NCBI GenBank assembly: GCA_015654495.1
Contig: JAATGW010000185.1
Coordinates: 1 to 5,744 of the forward strand
Length of the DNA stretch: 5,744 nucleotides
DNA from: Chitinophagales bacterium
GTDB lineage: Bacteria > Bacteroidota > Bacteroidia > Chitinophagales > Chitinophagaceae
Direction: 5' to 3'
Both the position numbers and the translations under genes were made by a program. How positions within the stretch are numbered: position 1 is the stretch's first letter; each line of letters opens with the position of its first letter. Shown in pieces: positions 1 through 5,451 of the stretch. The notes under the pieces were generated by a model, which had not been told where the DNA came from, made no database searches, and saw only the letters and a program-made list of their open reading frames with translations.

Positions 1-118
1 CTAATGACATTGTCGAAATTAAACAGGAACAAGATTTTCATCAAAATACAAAATCTTACCTTATATAACTTAATCAACAGGCCCCAATTAAAATTTAATT
101 ACAAATTCCCATATTGTA

Positions 119-154
119 GATAGCATCAGGGATGCGCATTGAAAATTTCAAATC
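119..154. repeat. Direct repeat copy 1 of palindrome mosaic
   Basis: This 36-base stretch starting GATAGCATC is matched again at 301-335. The first 26 bases agree at 23 positions, with differences at repeat positions 10, 13 and 15, and the following AT-rich tail is also similar. Inside this copy GCATC-AGG-GATGC (123-135) is a perfect 5-base inverted repeat with a 3-base loop. In copy 2 the right arm is degraded. The two copies lie 182 bases apart and bracket three more GC-rich palindromes. A family of interspersed repeats is inferred; only two copies are visible here. Confidence 0.75.
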
Positions 155-202
155 CAACTATCGATGTCCTCAAAAATCATTATGATCTTTGAATTTGTTT
201 CA

Positions 203-216
203 GGGCCGCCAGGCCC
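203..216. repeat. GC-rich palindrome (GGGCC / GGCCC)
   Basis: GGGCC (203-207) and GGCCC (212-216) are perfect inverted arms around the loop GCCA. The next bases, CCCGGTGC (214-221), can also pair with GCGCCGGG (230-237) through one G-T wobble. This hairpin and its neighbour at 231-250 could therefore compete with a third fold. The GC-rich block stands out from its AT-rich surroundings. Confidence 0.6.
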
Positions 217-230
217 GGTGCAATCTCTAG

Positions 231-250
231 CGCCGGGTTTCAACCCGGCG
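231..250. repeat. Strong 9-bp palindrome (CGCCGGGTT / AACCCGGCG)
   Basis: The arms CGCCGGGTT (231-239) and AACCCGGCG (242-250) are exact inverted complements with only TC between them, so a single strand could form about 8 pairs with a four-base loop. It is the strongest hairpin in the left flank. No T-run follows on the plus strand (GATAAATAAATA) or on the minus strand (CTAGAGATTG), so it does not look like an intrinsic terminator. A REP-like repeat unit is the better reading. Confidence 0.75.
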
Positions 251-274
251 GATAAATAAATATAGAAAATTCAA

Positions 275-287
275 GTGCCGTAGGCAC
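275..287. repeat. Short palindrome (GTGCC-GTA-GGCAC)
   Basis: Perfect 5-base arms GTGCC (275-279) and GGCAC (283-287) enclose GTA. This is the last of the closely spaced palindromes before the second direct repeat copy. GC-rich palindromes of this kind scattered in intergenic DNA are typical of REP-like elements. Whether this exact unit recurs in the genome cannot be judged from one window. Confidence 0.55.
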
Positions 288-300
288 GCAAAGGACTATG

Positions 301-335
301 GATAGCATCGGGAACGCGCATTGAAATTTAAAATC
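301..335. repeat. Direct repeat copy 2 of palindrome mosaic
   Basis: This is the second copy of the GATAGCATC repeat at 119-154, in the same orientation. The core GCGCATTGAAA is identical in both copies. The internal hairpin of copy 1 is broken here because the right arm reads AACGC instead of GATGC, which suggests the copies are old and drifting. With copy 1 it brackets the palindromes at 203-216, 231-250 and 275-287. Confidence 0.75.
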
Positions 336-576
336 TACAGGAGGCTCCCATGGTGCCGGGGACCAGGTTGGCTGCAAATGAATTCATCTCAGGAAATGCA
401 TGATATTTGAACCCTTTATCAAAAATCCTTGCATGTCATTTCTTAAAAATATAAACAGCAGGCACTACATAGTTAGCTCTCCATTAAAACATAACAACCG
501 TGATCACGCTAAATCCTTTATAATAGCGGTTTCCAGTCTCGTTGTATTTGCATCCGATACCCCTCCCAAAAAATAG

Positions 577-1242
577 CTATTGATCAAAATCTTCCAAAAC
601 GCCAAACCGGGCAAATAATTTATCCCATGCTGCTAAATTTCTGTCGTTTTCATTTGTAGCAGCTTTTAATGCCGCTAATGATTTAGGACCAAATATCCCG
701 TCAAGTACACCGGCATAAGTTCCCGCTTTTACTAAATACTTTTGCCATATCAAACCGCTGTCTTTTTCAATATTGGTTTTGAAAAATTTACTCGTTGGAA
801 TTTCCAGGTGTGGTTGATCTTTAAATGAAACCCAGTTACCACCCCAATCCATTCCCAATTTTACTCCCTGTTTTATATGTTTGTAAAGAGGAGTTTCCGG
901 CACATATTTTCCATTGCTGAACAGACCGGTATCAAAGGCGGTGCAGGGTAAATAATTATGACGGGAACGTTTTATGAAACCATCGAGATTAGTCACTACC
1001 GATCCTATTTTAACCCACCCACCATTTCGGAAAGTCCGCCCTTTTTTAAACAATTCAAACTGATCGGAAGGTGTGCGATGCGCAGAAATGAGTTTGGGAG
1101 AGTGCGTAGCAGGTAGCTTCTCCTGGATGGCTTCCATAATTTGCTTTAGCCTCACTGCAATATATGGGTGAAGATATTTGGGGTCTCTGTCGTATGTCAT
1201 AACTAATAGTTTTAAAAGATCTTCCGGCAAAACTCTCTTCAA
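577..1242 (-). CDS. M15-type peptidase, endolysin-like, with C-terminal PG-binding domain
   Basis: Predicted zinc metallopeptidase cutting peptidoglycan peptides (L-Ala-D-Glu or D,D type; specificity not resolvable). Residues about 20-40 (DPKYLHPYI) fit the helical N-terminus of the family, and SAHRTPSDQ...GRTF (53-71) is the characteristic substrate-cleft stretch. Zinc ligands are H95 in SRHNY, D104 in AFD and H145 in PHLEI, with D142 as likely catalytic base; WGGNW (133-137) is the usual tryptophan motif. Residues about 160-215 (QKYLVKAGTYAGVLDGIFG) resemble a peptidoglycan-binding repeat. There is no signal peptide, so export would need a holin-like or other route, as for phage endolysins. 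The start is uncertain: the first codon is TTG without a ribosome-binding site, just after an in-frame stop at 1264-1266. An ATG at 1198-1200 would give 207 residues and keep the whole domain. No holin or other phage gene adjoins it. The gene is divergent from the kinase. Confidence 0.88.
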   Translation of the reverse strand: MKRVLPEDLLKLLVMTYDRDPKYLHPYIAVRLKQIMEAIQEKLPATHSPKLISAHRTPSDQFELFKKGRTFRNGGWVKIGSVVTNLDGFIKRSRHNYLPCTAFDTGLFSNGKYVPETPLYKHIKQGVKLGMDWGGNWVSFKDQPHLEIPTSKFFKTNIEKDSGLIWQKYLVKAGTYAGVLDGIFGPKSLAALKAATNENDRNLAAWDKLFARFGVLEDFDQ

Positions 1243-1266
1243 CGAAAACAGAATATTAAAAAATCA

Positions 1267-1801
1267 CAGAAGTAAGTTTGTGTATAAGCCGATTGTATTG
1301 CCACTCAAACGATATGCAAACAAAGCTCTGCATTCAGGAATTAATAAACAACAGGAATTAGCTCGTTTCAATACCGTTTTTTAACGGGAGTAAGCGCACA
1401 ACATTTTCTGGTAGATGAGATCACTCCATGGTTAAATAATACCCCGGTTAATTTCAGACGCTGCGAATCTTTGGATTAAATTTTTAAATTGAGTTTGCAA
1501 TTCAGCTCCACAATTTCATGTTTCTTTTCAAACGATAAGAATTGTCTTAATCAAATCAAGAGGCCTGAGAAGCTGCAGTCTGCCAAAAAAAATATTTTTA
1601 TTTAGAGCCGAGCCAGCCGCAACAGGCGACAATAATACCCTTTCAGTTCCCGTAGCTGCACTACCCGGTCAAAAAAACCACCTCAGAAACCCGGCAAACA
1701 ATAATCTCATTCTGAAATGTACAACAAGCTACCGCTTTTGTATATTGCTTATTCCCCCATATTCCATATTATCGCCCTGCGGGCATGTTCAAAGTCATTA
1801 C
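1267..1801. other. Divergent spacer between peptidase and kinase genes
   Basis: These 535 bases separate the divergent peptidase and kinase genes and should hold both promoters. No convincing match to the Bacteroidota -7 element (TAnnTTTG) with a suitably spaced -33 element was found by eye. A weak hairpin CCGTT-TTTT-AACGG lies at 1374-1387. Two short open stretches in neighbouring plus-strand frames (ending at the stop codons 1382-1384 and 1477-1479) might be a decayed gene, but no family is recognised. The part from 1480 to 1716 shows A/T runs and nothing identifiable. Confidence 0.5.
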
Positions 1802-4138
1802 ATGAAAAGGATCCTTTCTTTCTTAACCATTTTTCAGTTTCTGATTTTCCAGGGTATTACCCAGATACTTCCGGGCGACCGTACGCCGATGCCCGGACTT
1901 GAAGCAGAATTATTGAAAGATCTCAATAACTGCAGGAACGATAACGAAAAGGCCGAAGCGCTTTTAAATCTGTCGGCCTACTACCTGTATATGCCGGGAG
2001 AAGAAAGAACTGAACTCGACAAAGCGATGAGTTATGCAAGGCAGGCCAGAAGCCTGAGCAACGAATTAAAATTCCGTGAAGGTATCAATGAGTCCATGCT
2101 GCTGATCGGCAATATTTTCATGGAAGACAAACAAAAGGCATTTGCAGATATCATTTTTGATTCTTTGATCGCAAATGCGGGCGAGGCCATTGTATTGTTC
2201 AGAACAGAAAAAAACCTGACGGGAGAAGCAAGGTCTTTGCGTCAATTGTCCATGGTATATATGTTGAAAGCAGAATACGATCTGGCTGAAAAGGAATTAT
2301 TGGAAGTGCTGGCTATATACAAAAAAGTAAATTACCCGAATCTTCATTATACCTATGAACGCCTTTGCAACCTGGAAACGATGCGAAACGGCTGGACAAA
2401 AGCGCTTTATTATGCATTGGAGATGATAAAAAGTATGGAAGCCAGCGGCGATAATTATTCTGCCGCAAGTTTTTATTATAATCTTGGATATATCTATCGC
2501 CAGATCGGCCAGTTTCAAAAAGCGCTGGATTATTATTCCCTGGCTTTTAATTGTTATAAAAAATTCCCTTCGTCGATACTTTACGACCTCACCTATTCCA
2601 CTTCCGAGGCATATATAAAAATGAACAGACAGGATGAAGCGCTGGCTGTGGTTCAGAATACAGCGAAAGATTACCCGCCGGTAAGCATATATGAGCAGGC
2701 AGCGGTAGAAAGCGGACTTGGTGTTGCTTACAGAAGTCTAAAACAATATGACCTGGCTGAACAACATTTCCGGAAACTCAAGGAACTTAAAAAAGATGAT
2801 CGCAATCATGATGTATATTCTGCCTTGCTGATGGGACAGATGTATATGGAATGGGGAAGATATGATCTCGCGAAGCCCCTGCTGGAAAAATCGCTTGCCG
2901 CAAATATTACTGAAGGAAGAGGACTGGCCCATCTGCATTTCATGTTATTTAAAATTGATTCAGCACAGGGCAATTATGTTTCAGCTATGGATCACCTTAT
3001 AAAAAATAAAGCGCTGGATGATATCATCTACCGTGAAACCAAAGTGAGGGAGAATACAGAGTTGCAGATAAAATATGAAACCGAAAAAAAGAATAACGAG
3101 TTAAAACTGAAAGAACAAAACATCCTTTTGCTTTCAAGAAAATCACAATTACAGCAAAAAGATTTTGAACAGGCAACACTGAGATTTCAATTCGATTCCG
3201 TTTCAAGACAACAGAACCTCCAGCTGCTCACTTCCGGGGCAGCGCAAAAAGACAAGGACCTGCAGCTGAAACAGCAGAATATTGAATTGTTGAAAAAACA
3301 GGATCTGCTGAAGCAGACAAGTTTAAGTCGCACCAACCTGGTAAAGAATATGACTGTCGGTGGCCTGTTTCTTTCGCTTATTATCCTGATGCTTCTCTAC
3401 AAACAGTATACTATCAAAAACAGGAGTAATAAGGAGATCAGTAGTAAAAATCTGGCGCTGCAGCACCTGGTGGAAGAAAAAGAATGGCTGCTCAAAGAAG
3501 TGCACCACCGGGTTAAGAATAACCTGCATACGGTTATGAGTTTACTGGAATCACAATCTGCTTACCTCAAAGATGATGCATTGGCGGCTATGCAGAACAG
3601 TCAGCATCGGGTATATGCGATGTCGCTTATCCACCAGAAACTTTATCAGCTTGAAAATTCCACCACCATCAATATGGCGGTCTATTTACCTGAGCTGGTC
3701 GAATATCTCCGCGATTCATTTGGTGTAAACAGGCGCATCAGGTTTTATTTAAATATTGAAAATATTCTTCTGGACATATCAAAAGCGATACCTGTTAGCC
3801 TGATTATAAATGAAGCCATTACCAATTCCATCAAATATGCATTTCCTTTGAATGGCACCGGAGAAATTCATATTGAAATGAAAATGAAATCTGTGCATGA
3901 AATCTGGTTATCGGTAAAAGACAATGGCATCGGCATTCCCGCCTCATGGGAAAAGTTTCAGAAAAATTCCCTTGGTCTGAAGCTGATGAAAGGTCTGAGT
4001 GATGATATACAGGGGAAATTCAGTATTTCGGGCAAAGATGGAACTTTGGTGGCGGTTGAGTTTCCCGGTGAACTTGTCGAGACAGCGATTCCTTTTAAAA
4101 GGGGTTCGGTAAAAACGGTTAATGCGTTTAGTGAATAG
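1802..4138 (+). CDS. TPR-containing sensor histidine kinase (HisKA_2 type)
   Basis: A 778-residue membrane sensor kinase that should autophosphorylate on histidine and pass the phosphate to a response regulator. The ATG at 1802 is chosen because it opens a good signal peptide (MKRILSFLTIFQFLIF); an in-frame TTG at 1745 would add 19 residues ahead of it. TPR-like helical pairs run from about 50 to 405, clearest at 143-176, 221-255, 298-332 and 338-370. A long coiled coil follows (about 410-515), then one membrane helix (518-533). The sensor part is thus predicted to be periplasmic and the kinase cytoplasmic. The HisKA_2 box has the HRxxN motif at H569-N573, H569 being the likely phosphorylated residue. 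The ATPase domain has an N box (N670, N675), a G1 box DNGIGIP (707-713), SLGLKL (723-728) and GKDGT (744-748). All key residues are present, so it looks active. No response regulator gene is adjacent in the window. The ligand is unknown. Confidence 0.95.
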   Translation: MKRILSFLTIFQFLIFQGITQILPGDRTPMPGLEAELLKDLNNCRNDNEKAEALLNLSAYYLYMPGEERTELDKAMSYARQARSLSNELKFREGINESMLLIGNIFMEDKQKAFADIIFDSLIANAGEAIVLFRTEKNLTGEARSLRQLSMVYMLKAEYDLAEKELLEVLAIYKKVNYPNLHYTYERLCNLETMRNGWTKALYYALEMIKSMEASGDNYSAASFYYNLGYIYRQIGQFQKALDYYSLAFNCYKKFPSSILYDLTYSTSEAYIKMNRQDEALAVVQNTAKDYPPVSIYEQAAVESGLGVAYRSLKQYDLAEQHFRKLKELKKDDRNHDVYSALLMGQMYMEWGRYDLAKPLLEKSLAANITEGRGLAHLHFMLFKIDSAQGNYVSAMDHLIKNKALDDIIYRETKVRENTELQIKYETEKKNNELKLKEQNILLLSRKSQLQQKDFEQATLRFQFDSVSRQQNLQLLTSGAAQKDKDLQLKQQNIELLKKQDLLKQTSLSRTNLVKNMTVGGLFLSLIILMLLYKQYTIKNRSNKEISSKNLALQHLVEEKEWLLKEVHHRVKNNLHTVMSLLESQSAYLKDDALAAMQNSQHRVYAMSLIHQKLYQLENSTTINMAVYLPELVEYLRDSFGVNRRIRFYLNIENILLDISKAIPVSLIINEAITNSIKYAFPLNGTGEIHIEMKMKSVHEIWLSVKDNGIGIPASWEKFQKNSLGLKLMKGLSDDIQGKFSISGKDGTLVAVEFPGELVETAIPFKRGSVKTVNAFSE

Positions 4139-4206
4139 GCTTTTATTCTTTTTAGCTCCTGCCCCTACGTGCGGCAGTCGATCCGGGCTTGTAGTTGTTT
4201 ATGATG

Positions 4207-4334
4207 TTATCAGGTTTTTAGGTTGTTAGGATGTTAAGTTTTAGGTTTGAAGTTTTAGGTTTGAAGTTCGGTGATACTGACAGAAAAGTAAGCTTCATCG
4301 GAATCGACACTAACTCCTCTACACTGGCTGTTCC
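4207..4334. repeat. Diverged direct duplication, copy A
   Basis: This copy begins TTATCAGGTT and ends ACACTGGCTGTTCC. The same series of blocks appears in order at 4482-4572: TTATCAGGTT, AGGTTGTTA, TTAAGTTTTA, GTTTGAAGT, CTTCATC, CACTAAC followed by CCTC, then ACACTGGCTGTTCC. Copy A is longer because of an extra tandem 14-mer and a block around 4269-4293. Both copies run into TTGCC/CTGCC-type heptamers. A duplication followed by drift and tandem expansion is inferred. Confidence 0.8.
4236..4268. repeat. Tandem 14-mer (AAGTTTTAGGTTTG x 2.4)
   Basis: Two exact copies of AAGTTTTAGGTTTG (4236-4249 and 4250-4263) are followed by a partial AAGTT. The matching part of copy B has a related but different array, GTTTTATGTTTTATGTTTG. 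The same spot has therefore expanded differently in the two duplicates, as expected from slipped-strand replication. Confidence 0.85.
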
Positions 4335-4353
4335 TCTTGCCTTTTGCCTTTTG
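4333..4353. repeat. TTGCCTT heptamer array (first)
   Basis: Tandem heptamers of the form CTTGCCTTTTGCCTTTTGC follow directly after copy A of the duplication. The string CCTCTTGCCTTTTGCCT recurs exactly at 4447-4463. The pyrimidine strand is the plus strand. Confidence 0.7.
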
Positions 4354-4400
4354 CGTATAGACATTCGCTATCACCTACTTCCATCTACTGCCTTGTATTT

Positions 4401-4424
4401 CCAGACTCCAGACTCCAGACTCCA
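4401..4424. repeat. Tandem 7-mer (CCAGACT x 3.4)
   Basis: Three exact copies of CCAGACT plus a partial CCA lie between the two halves of the duplication. With a 7-base period, gain or loss of one unit would shift any reading frame, which fits noncoding DNA. Confidence 0.9.
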
Positions 4425-4442
4425 TCGGCTGTTCCTTTGCTT

Positions 4443-4480
4443 CATGCCTCTTGCCTTTTGCCTGTTGCCTGTTGCCTGTC
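4443..4480. repeat. TTGCCTT/TTGCCTG heptamer array (second)
   Basis: A run of about five heptamers (CATGCCT, CTTGCCT, TTTGCCT, GTTGCCT, GTTGCCT) sits immediately before copy B. The first two bases of the unit vary while TGCCT is constant. The array at 4333-4353 uses the same unit, so the two are probably related. Confidence 0.8.
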
Positions 4481-4481
4481 G

Positions 4482-4572
4482 TTATCAGGTTGTCAGGTTG
4501 TTAAGTTTTATGTTTTATGTTTGAAGTAATCTTCATCAGAAGCCACACTAACCCCTCCACACTGGCTGTTCC
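4482..4572. repeat. Diverged direct duplication, copy B
   Basis: The shorter copy of the block at 4207-4334, in the same orientation and starting 275 bases further on. The terminal ACACTGGCTGTTCC (4559-4572) is identical to copy A (4321-4334). It is followed by TTCTGCCTACTGCC, again a heptamer-like run, and ends about 30 bases beyond the stop of the minus-strand membrane protein gene. Confidence 0.8.
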
Positions 4573-4602
4573 TTCTGCCTACTGCCTCTCCTAATTCCTC
4601 CC

Positions 4603-5103
4603 TTAATCACTATAACCATATTCCGATACCGGACTAATCCATAAATATTCATTTTGCCGATTGATGAAAATAAGAAACAAGGCAATGGAAGTAGTTATAG
4701 AAAAAGGAAAAGCTGAACCAACACCCAATGGAGCAATGGCAAGCAGAAAAATAATGGCACCTATAATTCCGGTTTTTAATATCCACCCCTTCAGTAACAT
4801 CGAAGCAGCAATACATGCCTGGCAAATGGCTACAAACCGTATCGATATGGTAACATGGCTGCTGAACCAACCATGGATAAATCGTTTGTATATATCGAGC
4901 AAACTAAGGTCTGCATATTCGATATAAAACTCCGGATTACGAAGAGCCGTGGTCCAGTTAGTCCAGCCCGCCCAGGCAAATAATAACAGGAACATCAACC
5001 TGGCAAGTCTTGGCTTTTTCCAGGCGGCCAATAGTATCACAAATGCTGTTGCATTGGAGATACAGTACAAAAGCAAGTAAGTTGAATTTTCCAACCCTTT
5101 CAT
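4603..5103 (-). CDS. Small five-helix integral membrane protein, function unknown
   Basis: This 166-residue protein is mostly hydrophobic. Likely membrane helices lie at about 8-28, 34-53, 85-106, 111-129 and 131-148, with one larger soluble loop (54-84). The end of the fourth and start of the fifth helix reads APLGVGSAFPFS, reminiscent of small DoxX-like membrane proteins, but the similarity is too weak to assign a family. There are no obvious catalytic or metal-binding motifs, apart from scattered Cys (14, 94, 97; the last two as C-x2-C inside helix 3) and two His in the loop region (77, 83). The ATG overlaps the stop of the upstream small gene as ATGA (5100-5103), so the two are very likely translated together. 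It ends convergent to the kinase, with repeats between. Confidence 0.75.
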   Translation of the reverse strand: MKGLENSTYLLLYCISNATAFVILLAAWKKPRLARLMFLLLFAWAGWTNWTTALRNPEFYIEYADLSLLDIYKRFIHGWFSSHVTISIRFVAICQACIAASMLLKGWILKTGIIGAIIFLLAIAPLGVGSAFPFSITTSIALFLIFINRQNEYLWISPVSEYGYSD

Positions 5104-5285
5104 AATGCCGGGATTTCTATTTTCAATTTTCTCATTTCTTCTTTCAGTTTCTCTGGTATTTCACGACAACTACAATTTTTATAATGGTCCAGATGCCATT
5201 CAATACGCTGTTCTACTGTGGCTTTTTTCGGCATGGGATGCTTTCGATGCCATGTAGCGTTAAACGACGATGATCGCGCATTCAT
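5100..5285 (-). CDS. Small His/Cys-motif protein, function unknown
   Basis: A 61-residue basic, soluble protein. Its centre holds H31-x2-H34-x3-C38-x-C40 (WHLDHYKNCSC), a compact arrangement that could bind a metal ion, followed by a charged helix (EKLKEEMRKLK). The conserved-looking part starts at an internal ATG, M18 (5232-5234), in MPKKATVEQRIEWH. The true start may therefore be there, giving 44 residues, because residues 1-17 look less constrained and neither start has a clear ribosome-binding site. Its stop overlaps the next gene's start as ATGA, which supports a real gene despite the short length. It lies 166 bases downstream of a P1B metal ATPase on the same strand. A role in metal handling is an inference from motif plus context only. 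Confidence 0.65.
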   Translation of the reverse strand: MNARSSSFNATWHRKHPMPKKATVEQRIEWHLDHYKNCSCREIPEKLKEEMRKLKIEIPAL

Positions 5286-5300
5286 AAAAAATATTTCTAC

Positions 5301-5328
5301 CCAAAAATTAAATTTCCAGTGGAATTTT
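5301..5328 (-). terminator. Possible weak terminator behind the ATPase gene
   Basis: On the minus strand AAAATTCC-ACT-GGAAATTT forms a hairpin with one mismatch (arms 5321-5328 and 5310-5317), followed by AATTTTT. The stem is AT-rich and weak. If functional it would sit between the ATPase and the small gene, and argue that these are not one transcript. Confidence 0.2.
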
Positions 5329-5451
5329 CCTATGATTTATATCAGGCATGCAGGTGAGAAAAAACAGGCTCCGGAAAAATATAGGTTTTATTTATTGCTT
5401 TCCTGGTGTGCCTTCAGCGTTGATGCAATTATTCAATTTTTCCGAATGGAT

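Larger units (their letters stand above)
1..576. other. Gene-free left flank with palindromic repeats
   Basis: No convincing coding region is seen in these 576 bases. A frame open from base 1 to a TAG at 121-123 is short, rich in Lys/Asn/Ile codons and unrecognisable. The central part (119-335) holds a cluster of GC-rich palindromes described separately. Bases 336-576 are AT-rich, apart from a GC-rich patch at 339-366 with further weak self-complementarity (GGAG/CTCC and TGGT/ACCA). A 10-base perfect palindrome CGTGATCACG lies at 499-508 and a spaced inverted repeat CGCTA/TAGCG at 507-511 and 524-528. Both could arise by chance. Confidence 0.6.
4139..4602. other. Repeat-rich convergent spacer
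   Basis: This 464-base gap lies between the ends of two convergent genes. A short inverted repeat CTGCC/GGCAG (4159-4163 and 4173-4177) follows the kinase stop, but no T-run comes after it, so a terminator cannot be claimed. The rest is a diverged direct duplication plus tandem 7-mers and 14-mers, listed separately. The plus strand is strongly T/C-biased in the middle. The open frames across it consist of low-complexity repeat translation and are not considered genes. Confidence 0.7.

Noticed and set aside
1..123. Plus-strand frame open from the window edge to TAG at 121-123 (about 40 codons)
   Set aside because: AT-rich, Lys/Asn/Ile-heavy, no recognisable domain; such a short edge frame is expected by chance in this composition.
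119..335. CRISPR array
   Set aside because: There are only two copies of the direct repeat, 182 bases apart, with palindromes between them; no regular repeat-spacer spacing and no cas genes.
339..403. AGGAGG followed five bases later by ATG and a 17-codon frame (350-403)
   Set aside because: The ribosome-site match is perfect, but the peptide is tiny and unrecognised, the main genes here do not use such sites, and the bases fall in a GC-rich self-complementary patch likely to belong to the repeat cluster.
572..581. Perfect palindrome AATAGCTATT at the peptidase stop codon, followed by a T-run on the minus strand
   Set aside because: The stem would be four A/U pairs with a two-base loop, too weak for a terminator.
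1717..1902. 61-codon plus-strand frame overlapping the kinase start
   Set aside because: It overlaps the signal peptide and first TPR region of the kinase in another frame and shows no domain of its own.
4231..4529. Two plus-strand open frames across the repeat-rich spacer
   Set aside because: Their translations are low-complexity products of tandem heptamers (CLLP/LPVA-type strings), not protein-like sequence.
4661..4927. 88-codon plus-strand frame opposite the membrane protein
   Set aside because: It is antisense to a hydrophobic, ATGA-coupled gene on the minus strand and has no recognisable features.
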